Assembly: GCA_023435305.1 (NCBI GenBank)
Contig: JAEYRV010000016.1
Span: 6,327 to 70,326 of the forward strand
DNA from: Bacillota bacterium
GTDB taxonomy: Bacteria > Bacillota > Clostridia > Acetivibrionales > DTU013
Reading direction: 5' to 3'
Length of the DNA stretch: 64,000 nt
Shown: positions 34,444 to 43,803 of the stretch, in pieces
How the letters are laid out: each line of letters starts with the position of its first letter
How positions within the stretch are numbered: the first letter of the stretch is position 1
Notes under the pieces: model-generated
What the model was told of the DNA's origin: nothing
What the model saw: the letters and a program-made list of their open reading frames with translations, nothing else
The model's database searches: none
Program-made: the position numbers and the translations under genes

Positions 34444-34476
34444 AAAACCCTCACATCTGAGACAGATAGAGGGTTT
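34444..34476 (-). terminator. Expression-platform terminator of the TPP riboswitch
   Basis: AAACCCTCTATCTG / CAGATGTGAGGGTTTT on the minus strand. It lies between the aptamer and thiT and would form when TPP is bound. Confidence 0.75.
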
Positions 34477-34497
34477 ATGTATCGATCAAAAACCTAT

Positions 34498-34584
34498 ACT
34501 CCCTCCGCCGGCATTATCCGTCTCAGGTTTGATGGGTCGGAACGATGCAGTTCCCTCTCAGCCGGATATCTCCAGCTCCCCAGA
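34498..34584 (-). ncRNA. TPP riboswitch
   Basis: On the minus strand the conserved THI-box pieces occur in order: GGGGAGC, GGCTGAGAGGGA, CGACCC, AAACCTGA, then GGATAATGCCGGCGGAGGGA. They form the TPP aptamer. Placed 5' of thiT, it represses thiamine uptake when TPP is plentiful. Confidence 0.93.
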
Positions 34585-34681
34585 ATTTTTTATGCGCATC
34601 GGATCAAACGAGCTTCACCTCGTCAAATCCTATGAATATAATAAGTCACCTACTCTCCTCTGTCAAGCAAAACATGGTATT

Positions 34682-35170
34682 TCACTTACCAAATAATCTG
34701 CTTCCCTGTTTCTCCAGGAACAAAATCAGCGGATAACCGAGTCCATAACAGGCGACCAGCTCGCCTAGCGCAACAAAACCCATAGTTACAAGCAGTGGTG
34801 CGTTGATAGATACTTTCAGTATAAATGCAACTATAACAGCATTGGCAATAACCGGCGGCAGCGGTGCAAGATACTTCACAGGCATTTTGCTTGTCAGGAA
34901 CGCAGCTATAAGTGTGGCAAGGCTGCCAAATATAATATCGTATATCCCTGCTCCCACAAATAGATTTGCGGCCAAACAACCGACAAAAAGTCCCGGGATC
35001 GCAGCCGGAGTGAAGAATGCAAGCACAGTCAGCGCTTCGGAGACCCTTATCTGTATCTGCCCCGACCCTCCCGGGATCAAAATCGTCAAGGCCGCATACA
35101 TTGCTGCAATTATCGCAGCCTCCACCATATACCTAATATAGGTTGTTGTCGTCTTCATATTTTTTACCAT
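34682..35170 (-). CDS. queT: QueT-type ECF S component (queuosine precursor uptake)
   Basis: 162 residues, several membrane helices. The QueT pattern is clear: AAIIAAMYAALTILIPGGSG, QIRVSEALTVLAFFTPAAIP, then GLFVGCLAANLF. GAGAGAGGA precedes the ATG at 35170; Met5 is an alternative start. It binds a queuine or pre-queuosine precursor and uses a shared ECF module. No preQ1 riboswitch was recognised upstream. Confidence 0.88.
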   Translation of the reverse strand: MVKNMKTTTTYIRYMVEAAIIAAMYAALTILIPGGSGQIQIRVSEALTVLAFFTPAAIPGLFVGCLAANLFVGAGIYDIIFGSLATLIAAFLTSKMPVKYLAPLPPVIANAVIVAFILKVSINAPLLVTMGFVALGELVACYGLGYPLILFLEKQGSRLFGK

Positions 35171-35253
35171 GGTAATATTCTATCCTCTCTGAGTTCTTCC
35201 ATTCCCGAAAACATACTAACGGAAGGCTGCTCAGCTTGTATGCACACCGACAT

Positions 35254-35278
35254 AAAAAAGGAGCGTTATCCGCCCCTT
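35254..35278 (-). terminator. Terminator after the rnf operon
   Basis: GGGGCGGATAACGCTCC followed by TTTTTT on the minus strand, about 165 bp after the rnfB stop and before queT. Confidence 0.65.
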
Positions 35279-35443
35279 ATAAACAAACTGTCACTGCAGA
35301 AGATATGTCCCGGGTATAGAAGGATATCCGCCACAGAGTGTTCCATAGTTTTGTTTACAGACAGGATGGTTTCGAACTGTCCTATATATTTTTTATCAGT
35401 ATAACCCAATACCGGCAATAATGCAAATACCCCGGATAACTTT

Positions 35444-36244
35444 CTACTCGCCAAAGTCCATGACCCTTATGGCCATAGTCGGGCAGACCTTTGTGCATTC
35501 GCCGCAGTTGTCACATTTGCTGTAATCTATTTTAGCCAGAGTACCTTCCATAAAGATGGCCTGCTGCGGGCATGCCTTAACACATTTTGTACATCCGATG
35601 CAGCCCACCTGGCAGTTGCTCCTGGTCACTGCACCCTTGTCCTTGGACCTGCACATTACCGAATACTTCTTTGTTTTGTCGATTATCTCGATCAGGTTCT
35701 TCGGACAGGCAAGCACGCATTTCCCACATGCTCTGCAGCGGTCTTCAACTATCCTGGCAATACCGCCGACCATCACGATGGCATCGAACGGGCAGGCGTT
35801 CTTACAGTCGCCATGTCCCAGGCAGCCGTAGGAGCATGACTTGTGCCCTCCGAAATGCTGGGCTGCTGCCGTACAGGTATCAATACCCTGATACTCATAT
35901 TTCTCCTTGCTTACGCTGCATCGTCCGTTGCACAGCACTCGGGCAGCAGTCCTTTTAATGCCCTCAGGCTCGATGCCCATTATTTCTGCGACCTTGGCAG
36001 CCACTGCATTGCCTCCTACAGGGCAGGCATTGGTTGGCGCCTGTCCCTCGACTATAGCACTGGCATAACCGTCGCAGCCCGAATAACCGCAGGCTCCGCA
36101 GTTAGCGCCGGGAAGCGCTTCACGGACCAGCGGCACCCTTTCATCGACTTCTACTGCAAAGACCTTGGACGCATAAGAAAGGCCTATACCAAAAATCAAT
36201 CCAAGACCGCTTATAATCAAAACTGCTAATAATATCTCTACCAT
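35444..36244 (-). CDS. rnfB: Rnf complex subunit RnfB (iron-sulfur)
   Basis: 266 residues. One N-terminal membrane helix (EILLAVLIISGLGLIFGIGL) is followed by the four-Cys domain GANCGACGYSGCDGYA for a [4Fe-4S] cluster. Several ferredoxin-type motifs come next (CRACGKCVLACP, GCTKCVKACP, CDNCGECTKVCP, and a CSYGCLGHGDCKNACP). RnfB receives electrons from reduced ferredoxin. A GGAGGGG site precedes the ATG. Last gene of rnfCDGEAB, as is common in Clostridia. Confidence 0.95.
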   Translation of the reverse strand: MVEILLAVLIISGLGLIFGIGLSYASKVFAVEVDERVPLVREALPGANCGACGYSGCDGYASAIVEGQAPTNACPVGGNAVAAKVAEIMGIEPEGIKRTAARVLCNGRCSVSKEKYEYQGIDTCTAAAQHFGGHKSCSYGCLGHGDCKNACPFDAIVMVGGIARIVEDRCRACGKCVLACPKNLIEIIDKTKKYSVMCRSKDKGAVTRSNCQVGCIGCTKCVKACPQQAIFMEGTLAKIDYSKCDNCGECTKVCPTMAIRVMDFGE

Positions 36245-36313
36245 TTTTCACCCCTCCGGAAACTTTTCTCCGTACTGATAATGCTTTATAAACGCCTACA
36301 CTCTATCTCTTTC

Positions 36314-36910
36314 TCAAATCAGGCCCTGGAACAGTCCCTGGAATCCAAGGAATGCCAGCGACACCAGAGATGCCGAGATCAATGATATCGGGAAGCCTTC
36401 CAGACACTTGGGTACCTGTGCTGTCTCAAGACGTTCCCTGATCCCTGCGAACAGTACGATCGCCACCGTAAAGCCAACTCCGGAAAAAGCCCCGTTCAAA
36501 GTTGACATCAGGAACCTGGCATTCCCCTGTATATCGAGATTCAGCAGGCATACACCCAGTACGGCGCAGTTTGTAGTTATCAGCGGCAGGTAAACACCCA
36601 GCGCTTTATAAAGAGCCTGACTGGTTTTCTGCAGTATCATTTCGACCAACTGGACCAGCGCAGCGATGACAAGAATAAATGCTATGGTCTGAAGATATTC
36701 CAGCTCCAAAGGCTTAAGCATGAATTCCTGTACCAGCCAGGTCGCCGCTGATGCAAATGTCATGACGAATACGACAGCAGCGCCCATGCCGACAGCGGTT
36801 TTGATTTTCTTGGATACGCCAAGGAATGGACATATGCCAAGGAATTTGACAACAACAAAGTTATTGATAAAAACAGCAGATACAAATGTTATAAGAATAC
36901 TTGCCAGCAT
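36314..36910 (-). CDS. rnfA: Rnf complex membrane subunit RnfA
   Basis: 198 residues from the ATG at 36910 (GGAGGG upstream; the frame extends to 36970 within rnfE). Six membrane helices, with INNFVVVKFLGICPFLGVSK near the start and TTNCAVLGVCLLN in the centre. The two Cys-bearing helices face RnfE and bind the membrane-embedded Fe-S cluster. Its start overlaps the rnfE stop as TAATG. Confidence 0.95.
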   Translation of the reverse strand: MLASILITFVSAVFINNFVVVKFLGICPFLGVSKKIKTAVGMGAAVVFVMTFASAATWLVQEFMLKPLELEYLQTIAFILVIAALVQLVEMILQKTSQALYKALGVYLPLITTNCAVLGVCLLNLDIQGNARFLMSTLNGAFSGVGFTVAIVLFAGIRERLETAQVPKCLEGFPISLISASLVSLAFLGFQGLFQGLI

Positions 36911-37590
36911 TATGACTGTCCCTCCTTTTCTGCCGACTGCAGACCGCATTGCCCGCCGCAGCCTCCGCATGCATCATTGGCGCCGCAGCCCGCAGCAAGG
37001 ACCTGCCGATTGGTCAGGAGATTTACCAGACCTATGGCAAGGCCGAATATAAGGAATCCTCCCGGAGGCAATATCATCGCCAATGCCGGGCTTGCCGATT
37101 CACCGAACAGCTGAAGGCCGAATATACTTGCATTGCCCAATATTTCTCTCACTGCGCCTAATGCAGTGATGGCCAGCGTAAATCCAACACCCATTCCCAG
37201 TCCGTCAACAGCCGAATCAAGTACGGGATACTTCGAGGCATAGGATTCTGCCCTTGCCATTATGATACAGTTAACAACTATGAGCGGGATATAGATTCCC
37301 AGCGCTTTATCAAGAGAAGGTACATATGCCTTCAGAAGCATCTGCACGATCGTTACGAAGCCTGCAATAACTGTTACAAACGCCGGCATCCTGACCTTGC
37401 CCGGTATGAACTTCCGAAGCAGCGAGATGACTACGTTTGAACCTATAAGAACTGCAGTAGTTGCCAGCCCCATGCCTATACCGTTTATTGCCGATGTTGT
37501 GATCGCCAATGTAGGGCATGTGCCCAGAACAAGGCGGAACGTAGGATTCTCATCGATTATTCCGTTCTTGAAGATTTTAAAATACTTCAT
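36910..37590 (-). CDS. rnfE: Rnf complex membrane subunit RnfE
   Basis: 226 residues, six helices, paralogous to RnfA in inverted topology (NPTFRLVLGTCPTLAITTSA near the start, IPLIVVNCIIMARAE in the centre). The C-terminal tail is unusually Cys/Gly-rich (GCGANDACGGCGGQCGLQSA), possibly metal-binding. It overlaps rnfG by 4 bp (ATGA) and rnfA by 1 bp. Confidence 0.95.
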   Translation of the reverse strand: MKYFKIFKNGIIDENPTFRLVLGTCPTLAITTSAINGIGMGLATTAVLIGSNVVISLLRKFIPGKVRMPAFVTVIAGFVTIVQMLLKAYVPSLDKALGIYIPLIVVNCIIMARAESYASKYPVLDSAVDGLGMGVGFTLAITALGAVREILGNASIFGLQLFGESASPALAMILPPGGFLIFGLAIGLVNLLTNRQVLAAGCGANDACGGCGGQCGLQSAEKEGQS

Positions 37591-38171
37591 TTTGAACCGC
37601 CTCCATTCTCCAGCAGCTTGCCGCTCAGCTCAGCAGATGCCTGGACCGCGCTTGTCACTGCCTTTGTACTGATAGTTGCGCCGCTTACTGCCTGCACCTC
37701 ATCATCAGCAGACACAGGGCGCTTGACTATTTTAATTTCCTTACTTATATCCTTGCCTATATACTGTTTTGTAAATTTATCATCAGCTGTCTTGCTTCCC
37801 AGGCCCGGCGTCTCCTGATTATCTCCTATCCTGACGCCGGATACGGCGCTATCACTGTCAACACCAACGGTTACGGCAATTTCTCCGCCAAAGCCCTTGG
37901 GAGCTGCTGAAAATACATAGCCCACAAATTCTTCTCCGCTGAAAGCAGCATAAACATCATTTATAATGCCGCTTTCATCCTGTGCTTCCCAGCCCTCCAG
38001 CTTTTCGAAGCTCTCCGCCTGCGGCAGCACCTGTTTTCTCTTCTCCTGTGCATCCATTTCAGTACGCTGGATAATTGGTTCCTTTGTTATATTGTTTACA
38101 AACGCCAGGCAGAAAGCCGTGACAAGGCATATTACAAACAGCGATAGTGAGGGTTTTATCATATCACGCAT
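37587..38171 (-). CDS. rnfG: Rnf complex subunit RnfG (FMN carrier)
   Basis: 194 residues. One N-terminal membrane helix (SLSLFVICLVTAFCLAFV), then an extracytoplasmic FMN-binding domain. The covalent FMN motif SGATISTKAV is intact, with the flavin phosphoester-linked to its Thr. It overlaps rnfD by 8 bp. Confidence 0.94.
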   Translation of the reverse strand: MRDMIKPSLSLFVICLVTAFCLAFVNNITKEPIIQRTEMDAQEKRKQVLPQAESFEKLEGWEAQDESGIINDVYAAFSGEEFVGYVFSAAPKGFGGEIAVTVGVDSDSAVSGVRIGDNQETPGLGSKTADDKFTKQYIGKDISKEIKIVKRPVSADDEVQAVSGATISTKAVTSAVQASAELSGKLLENGGGSK

Positions 38172-39123
38172 TTTTCACGGCACCTCCTCCAAAGCTCTTG
38201 GGTATGACGAATCTGTCGATCATCGGTACAACGAGGTTCATCAGGAGTATTGAATAGGAAACGCCCTCAGGATATCCTCCGTACAGCCTTATGACCGATG
38301 TGAGCAGTCCGCAGCCGAACCCCATTATTATCCTGCCTTTAAAGGTCACCGGGGAGGTAGTATAGTCAGTTGCCATAAAGAAGGCACCAAGCATCAATCC
38401 GCCGGCGAATATATGGTAAACAAAGTCTCCCGTGAACATTCCTTTACCGCCGAGCATCCAGGTCATGAACCCGACTGTTCCGATGAAGGCAATCGGCAGC
38501 TCCAGCGTGATTACTTTCTTATATACAAGGTAGGCGGCTCCGATCAGTATGGCAAGCGCAGATGTCTCGCCAATGGTGCCTCCTATATTGCCTATGAACA
38601 TATCCCAGAACTTCGGCAGCTCCGCAGAAATCTCGCTTCCGTTCTTTATAATGCCAAGGGGCGTTGCCGAGCTGACTGCGTCCCATCCGGGCTTCTGCCA
38701 GGCTGTCATCTGCACCGGCCAGGAGGCCATCATAAACGCCCTCGCGGCAAGTGCGGGATTGATAAAGTTGTGACCCAGTCCGCCGAAGAGCTGCTTGACA
38801 ATAATAATGGCAAACACGCCGCCAATAGCAGCCACCCATATCGGCACTGCCGGCGCCAGGTTCAATGCCAGCAGGAGACCTGTGACCGCAGCGCTCAGGT
38901 CGGATATCGTATTTTCCTTTTTAGTGATCTTGCACCATGCATACTCAGCTGCCACACATGCGGCAACAGTCACTATTATCAGCATGGCCGCCCTTACCTT
39001 GAAGAAGCAGACAGAAGCAATAGCTGCCGGCAGCAATGCAATAATTACGTCTCTCATTATTTTCTGCGTGTTGTTGCCACCCCTCAAATGTGGTGATGAA
39101 CCCGCCAAAAGGTTGATTTCCAT
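38164..39123 (-). CDS. rnfD: Rnf complex subunit RnfD
   Basis: 319 residues, about nine to ten helices. The covalent FMN site SSATPLG is present (VSSATPLGIIKN), along with GGLGHNFINPALAARAFM and a late MATDYTTSPVTFKGR. RnfD passes electrons across the membrane and is thought to host the ion pathway. Two bp separate it from rnfC. Confidence 0.95.
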   Translation of the reverse strand: MEINLLAGSSPHLRGGNNTQKIMRDVIIALLPAAIASVCFFKVRAAMLIIVTVAACVAAEYAWCKITKKENTISDLSAAVTGLLLALNLAPAVPIWVAAIGGVFAIIIVKQLFGGLGHNFINPALAARAFMMASWPVQMTAWQKPGWDAVSSATPLGIIKNGSEISAELPKFWDMFIGNIGGTIGETSALAILIGAAYLVYKKVITLELPIAFIGTVGFMTWMLGGKGMFTGDFVYHIFAGGLMLGAFFMATDYTTSPVTFKGRIIMGFGCGLLTSVIRLYGGYPEGVSYSILLMNLVVPMIDRFVIPKSFGGGAVKNA

Positions 39124-39124
39124 G

Positions 39125-40456
39125 CTATTTCTTCCCTCCCTGCTCCTTGGCTGCCAGTTTTCTCAGCTCTGCCTTGGCATAGCGCATTGACTGCACCAGA
39201 TGCCTGGAAGCCGGACAACTGTATGAACAGCAGCCGCATTCTATACAATCGCTTACATGATACTTCTTAGTTTCTTCAAAATTGCCTCTCACAACATTTG
39301 CATTTACATAGAGAGGCAAAAGCGACATCGGGCATGCTGCCACACATTTCCCGCAGCGTATGCAAACCGATTCCTTTGGTTCGACAGCTTCCTTCTCGGT
39401 CAATGCAAGCAGTGCATTGGTTTGCTTCAAGACGGAATTGTCAAGAGAATACTGGGCTACTCCCATCATAGGTCCTCCCATGATGATCTTTCGCGGTTCT
39501 TCACTGAATCCCCCGCAGAACTCAAACACTTCCTTCAGCGGCGTGCCGATCAGAACTTCCACATTCATTGGATTTGCCGCGGCTCCGCCGTCAATGGTGA
39601 CCTTCTTCTTGATCAAGGGCATCCCTGTTTTAAGATAATTTGCAATGAATGCTGCTGTCGTAACATTCTGCGCAAGCACGCCTACATCTGACGGCAGCTT
39701 TCCGACAGGTACCTTTCTTCCTGTCACGGCATATATCAGCTGTTTTTCTCCGCCCTGAGGATAACGTGCCTCCAGACGGACCACTTCAATGTTGTCCCCC
39801 TCCTCGATAAGAGAGGATAATTTTTCTATAGCCAAAGGCTTGTTTTCCTCGATAGCAATGAAAGCCCTGGTGATACCGGTTATCTCCATCACCCTTTTTG
39901 TTCCCTCAATGATGCCTGCCGGGTTTTCCATCATCTCTCTGTAATCCGATGTGATATAGGGCTCACATTCAGCGCCGTTTATCACCAGTGTGTCAAGGAT
40001 TTTTCCGGGCGGCGGCGAAAGCTTCACGCTTGTCGGAAATCCAGCCCCTCCAAGCCCTACCGCTCCTGATTCCCTGATACATCTCAAAAGGCTGTCCTTA
40101 TCGGTGCATACCGGAGGAACTACGCTTTCATGGATCTCCTGCAGTCCATCGGGCTTTATTTCAACTGCCATTACTTCAATGCCGGTCGAATATAATACCG
40201 GCTTCACATCAGTGACGGTGCCGGATACACTTGAATGGACCGGAGCGGCGATCATCTTTTCCGAATCACCGATCTTCTGGCCTACAAGTACTCTGTCACC
40301 CTTCTTCACCAGAGGCATGCAGGGCGCACCTATATGCTGGAGCATCGGTATGACGACCTTCGAAGGCAGCGGCATTTTGACCGTTTCCATTTCCGAGGTC
40401 TCTTTATAATGTCCCGGCCTTATACCGCCTCTAAATGACTTTAAAGCTTTAATCAA
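39125..40456 (-). CDS. rnfC: Rnf complex subunit RnfC (NADH-binding)
   Basis: 443 residues from a TTG with GAGGTGG upstream. The RnfC N-terminal barrel (MPLPSKVVIPMLQHIGAPCM) is followed by the Nuo51/FMN- and NADH-binding fold (GLGGAGFPTSVKLSPP, NGAECEPYITSDYREM). Then come an SLBB-like region and two ferredoxin motifs (CIRCGKCVAACP, CIECGCCSYSCP). It reduces NAD+ with electrons arriving through the complex. First gene of the operon. Confidence 0.95.
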   Translation of the reverse strand: MIKALKSFRGGIRPGHYKETSEMETVKMPLPSKVVIPMLQHIGAPCMPLVKKGDRVLVGQKIGDSEKMIAAPVHSSVSGTVTDVKPVLYSTGIEVMAVEIKPDGLQEIHESVVPPVCTDKDSLLRCIRESGAVGLGGAGFPTSVKLSPPPGKILDTLVINGAECEPYITSDYREMMENPAGIIEGTKRVMEITGITRAFIAIEENKPLAIEKLSSLIEEGDNIEVVRLEARYPQGGEKQLIYAVTGRKVPVGKLPSDVGVLAQNVTTAAFIANYLKTGMPLIKKKVTIDGGAAANPMNVEVLIGTPLKEVFEFCGGFSEEPRKIIMGGPMMGVAQYSLDNSVLKQTNALLALTEKEAVEPKESVCIRCGKCVAACPMSLLPLYVNANVVRGNFEETKKYHVSDCIECGCCSYSCPASRHLVQSMRYAKAELRKLAAKEQGGKK

Positions 40457-40825
40457 TCAATCCACCTCACAATCATTAGTAAACACTCCGGTCCTTTCCG
40501 CCAAATGTGGGGGAGTGTCTTTCTATTTACAGTTTACAGCACCTACCATACTATCTTCCTTTACCAAATAATCTGCTGATTACAATTAATACAATCAGTA
40601 TTGAATGCTGCAATCGCTTATCCTGATCAACAAAAAATCTGCTGACGTCATTACCGTACATATTCTATCACTTATTAATGGCGTATGCTATAGATTTTTA
40701 TTAATTAAATTTTTAACAAATTGTATACAAAGTACAAGTCGATATTTTATACCCCGCTGATTCCAGCGTTTTGCGAATATATACAATGTATTTTAAAGCA
40801 TTTTACAATCGATCCCGACGGACCC
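40457..40825. other. Gap before rnfC with a leader hairpin at 40482-40525
   Basis: No gene. AAACACTCC (40484) and GGAGTGTCTTT (to 40525) form an imperfect hairpin in the rnfC leader, about 30 bp before its start. It could be an attenuator or an mRNA-stabilising element. The rest, toward the GH18 gene end, is AT-rich. I did not find a clear promoter or a strong terminator. Confidence 0.4.
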
Positions 40826-42496
40826 TCAGCCCAATACCGCCGATACAGCAGACCCGGAAAGCTCAGGATAGGTTCTTTCCATAAGGACAGCCATCTGACC
40901 GCGCCTGATGGTATCCCCGGGTCTGAACGTACCATCCGGGAAGCCTTCCAGGAACCCGCGGGCCGTCATTCTGCCGATGGCTTCATATGACCAGGTGGAA
41001 ACCATAGGATCAACATCCGGAAAAACAGGCGGTGCAGGTTCACTGCCAACACTGCTCATCAGCCTGTCCAGTATCACTGCCATCTGCTCGCGCGTCAGCA
41101 CCGCGTCAGGCTCGAACTTACCGCCGCCGACACCCTGCAGGATACCTGCCCCGGCAGCCGCTTCGATCTCTACGCGGGCCCAGTGCCTTGTTATATCAGA
41201 AAATGTCGTCTTGCCTCCATTTGCTGCAGTTACCCTGATATCCAGTGCCCTTACAAGGAGAGCTGCCGCCTGCGCCCTTGTCATTGAAGAATCCGGCATG
41301 AATTGAGTGCTGGAGACACCATTCATCCAGCCTTTGTCCATGGCATTTATAATTGAATCCTTTGCCCAATGCTTCTGGATGTCGCTGAAATACTTGCCAT
41401 CCAGCCACAGCGAGTAATACTCCCAGGTGCTTTTGCTCTCCTGCCCAAGACTCCAGCTGCCTGTCCCCAGCAGGTCATATTTACCCACCAGCTCCAGCTT
41501 GCGCTTGATCGATGCTTCATTTTCATACCAGAAGTCATATGTCCCCTGCTCCAGCTGCTTACCGAATATCACGGGCTTTCTGTCGCCAGCCTTAATAGTG
41601 ATAATGGCTTTTGGTGATTTATAGGTATTGTCAAAGATCACCTTGCCGTTAAACTCCTTTACCAGCGCCTCCACCGTATTATTGCTGACACCATAGCCGC
41701 CGTAATCTACGCCCTGCTCCCAGAGCCTTCCGTAGAATGCTATACCCAGTACAAGCTTGTTTGCGGGAACTTCCTTTAATGCCGCCTTTATGGATTCCTC
41801 AACAAAGCCATAACCGGCAACAGGCCCCGCTCCGCCGGTAGCATTCACATAGCCCTGATAATGCTGATCATATGCCATAAGCATAATATAGTCCGAGTAT
41901 TGCTGCAGTACTGCCAGATCATATGATGCATGCCAGCCCGCTTCTATATTATATGGATTTGCTGCTGCCGCAACAGAAACGCTTTTACCGGAGGGGAGCT
42001 TATTTCTCAGCAAACGGACAAATTCGGTATACTTGTCCCTTTCCTGTTCACTCATGTTCTCAATGTCAACGTTTACACCGTCCAGATTATAATTTATGAC
42101 AGCATCAACGATCTGAGAGGAAAGAGCCTCGGCATTGTTCAGCGCATTCACCCCTGATTCCTTGTCCCAGTGGTTGCTAAGAAAGGGAGTTACTTTAATG
42201 CCTCTATTATGCATCTCATCAATAAAGCTCCTGTCGATCGCCCCGGTGAGTTTCAGAGTACCATCCTTGTTCAGATCAAAATAGCTTGGCGCTATATGGT
42301 CCAAGGCCCCGTTGGTGTCATTGACATAGCCGGTATATGCCGCTGTATTTCCAAAGTATATATAGGTCATATTGAAGCGTTCTGAACCCGACTGCGAAAG
42401 ACTGCCCGCATATGCTTCAAATCCGGACATGACAAAAAAAACAACCGCCAGTATCAGCACTGTCAATGTTTTCAGCTTTATACTCAAAGTAAACAC
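40826..42496 (-). CDS. Glycoside hydrolase family 18 protein with SLH anchor
   Basis: 556 residues from the GTG at 42496, which has GGGAGG 9 nt upstream; the frame extends to an ATG at 42532. Signal peptide (LKTLTVLILAVVFFVMSGFE, then AYA). The GH18 barrel follows, with the catalytic DGVNVDIE (Glu as acid) and later MLMAYDQHYQG and LGIAFYGRLWEQG. Three SLH domains end it (FSDIQKHWAKDSIINAM, FSDITRHWARVEIEAAAG, FPDVDPMVSTWSYEAIGRM). It resembles YaaH/SleL-type peptidoglycan N-acetylglucosaminidases but lacks LysM. Likely a wall-anchored cell wall or chitin hydrolase. Confidence 0.92.
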   Translation of the reverse strand: MFTLSIKLKTLTVLILAVVFFVMSGFEAYAGSLSQSGSERFNMTYIYFGNTAAYTGYVNDTNGALDHIAPSYFDLNKDGTLKLTGAIDRSFIDEMHNRGIKVTPFLSNHWDKESGVNALNNAEALSSQIVDAVINYNLDGVNVDIENMSEQERDKYTEFVRLLRNKLPSGKSVSVAAAANPYNIEAGWHASYDLAVLQQYSDYIMLMAYDQHYQGYVNATGGAGPVAGYGFVEESIKAALKEVPANKLVLGIAFYGRLWEQGVDYGGYGVSNNTVEALVKEFNGKVIFDNTYKSPKAIITIKAGDRKPVIFGKQLEQGTYDFWYENEASIKRKLELVGKYDLLGTGSWSLGQESKSTWEYYSLWLDGKYFSDIQKHWAKDSIINAMDKGWMNGVSSTQFMPDSSMTRAQAAALLVRALDIRVTAANGGKTTFSDITRHWARVEIEAAAGAGILQGVGGGKFEPDAVLTREQMAVILDRLMSSVGSEPAPPVFPDVDPMVSTWSYEAIGRMTARGFLEGFPDGTFRPGDTIRRGQMAVLMERTYPELSGSAVSAVLG

Positions 42497-42651
42497 AGAT
42501 ATAGACCTCCCTCTCCCCTTATAAAAAGACATTTGTGCATATAACCTTACAGGAATAGTGGCTGTAATTCAATGAACAAATTATGTAAACATCCTGCGGC
42601 ACAGGGAAATCAGGCAGTCTAAGCATAGATGTTTTCGAATATATTCTATAT

Positions 42652-42822
42652 ATGAAGAGAGTTGCATTGTTCTTTGTCCGTAAAAAATGGTCAGCAGCCG
42701 CGCTATGGGACAGTCTGGCTGTTCTTCGCACCGCCCGCAGAAAAAAAGCGATCATACTCGTCGCTTTATTGATTCCGTTGATATTTCTGGTGTTCCTTTT
42801 ATTCAGCCATTTAGATCCTTGA
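42652..42822 (+). CDS. Small protein with C-terminal membrane helix
   Basis: 56 residues: a basic N-terminal half (KRVALFFVRKKWSAAALWDS, then RTARRKK) and a hydrophobic tail (AIILVALLIPLIFLVFLLFS) ending SHLDP. The composition is that of a real tail-anchored peptide, but no ribosome binding site precedes the ATG and no family is recognised. Confidence 0.35.
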   Translation: MKRVALFFVRKKWSAAALWDSLAVLRTARRKKAIILVALLIPLIFLVFLLFSHLDP

Positions 42823-43140
42823 CCCCAAAAACGAAATTGAAGTTGTCATCTGTATCATGAGTATTTTTGGATTAACCCGCCAAAAACGGAATTTCATCCA
42901 TTTTATCCATTTTATCATGCATTTCATCAGTTTATGTTTACAAATATACTAGTATTAAATAGAATGTGTGTATAAATTGAAAATAGTACAGGATGAGCTT
43001 GATTCATTTAGCTTTGAAAAAATATTTGATACAGTAAACGAGCTTTTTAACTGATTCAAAAAAATGACTAATACTATACTGACAGTAGGAAAAAAGATCC
43101 GCCTGTTGAGCGCCCGGAGCCAAACATAGAAACTGAAGAA
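42823..43140. other. Gap with a possible broken gene start
   Basis: 42976-43053 reads KIVQDELDSFSFEKIFDTVN and ELFN then a stop, which looks coding. It could be the lost N-terminal part of the 43141-43707 protein, separated by frameshifts. TTTTATCCATTTTATCATGC-like short repeats occur near 42890-42920. No other gene. Confidence 0.3.
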
Positions 43141-43707
43141 TTGAGTGTTATTGAAGCAATAGCCAAAGATAAAAAGCATGATGGAAAAAGTATCATGTGG
43201 GATGGAAACAAGGTCACGATAATCAATGATTCACTGGATAGCGAAGAAATACTGGACGGACGCTCCGGCCCGTATCCTCATGAACGTACTGAAACAAAAC
43301 TTGGTATTTTACTGGAATACCCTATCACAGGTTATAACCGGGAATTATTCGACACTGAAAAATACCCAGCAACAGATTCTGAAAATGAATATATTGCCGA
43401 AACCCCAGAACGGTATCTCTTAATACAAAAAAGCAGTCCTGAAAGCTATAGCCAGTTGGAAGATGAGCTGTCCGCAAACACAGACTTAATGGAAGTACAA
43501 GAAAAAGTCATCAGGACTCAGAGAAATTACAAGCTGTTTGCGGGCAGCATCAAAACAATCGGCGGCAAGAACATGATAGGATATATATTAATCACACCTG
43601 ATATGGATCAGTCCGTATATTGCATAAAATATGCAGGTCTTGGAAACTTTTCAGATATTGAAGTTGAGAGTTTTGGAATAATGAATGATTTTTTTATTAA
43701 CAATTAG
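43141..43707 (+). CDS. Hypothetical protein, possibly N-terminally truncated
   Basis: 188 residues; no signal peptide or membrane helix. Soluble, acidic. The frame stays open upstream for about 23 codons (KKDPPVERPEPNIETEELS) to a TAA. The TTG at 43141 has no ribosome binding site, so the true start is probably lost or upstream. The Pro/Glu-rich lead looks like a linker after a missing N-terminal domain. No family recognised. It has its own terminator. Confidence 0.5.
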   Translation: MSVIEAIAKDKKHDGKSIMWDGNKVTIINDSLDSEEILDGRSGPYPHERTETKLGILLEYPITGYNRELFDTEKYPATDSENEYIAETPERYLLIQKSSPESYSQLEDELSANTDLMEVQEKVIRTQRNYKLFAGSIKTIGGKNMIGYILITPDMDQSVYCIKYAGLGNFSDIEVESFGIMNDFFINN

Positions 43708-43717
43708 TTGACAGTTC

Positions 43718-43748
43718 AAAAAAGCGATCAGTAATATGATCGCTTTTT
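43718..43748. terminator. Bidirectional terminator
   Basis: AAAAAAGCGATCA pairs with TGATCGCTTTTT across a short loop. It lies between the convergent 43141 gene and thrC. Confidence 0.85.
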
Positions 43749-43803
43749 ATGATTTCGTAAATATTTACACTAATTATTCCATCAGCCTTCTGCCAGCATT
43801 GCT

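Noticed and set aside
35171..35260. A preQ1 riboswitch before queT
   Set aside because: None of the conserved preQ1 motifs is visible in the leader.
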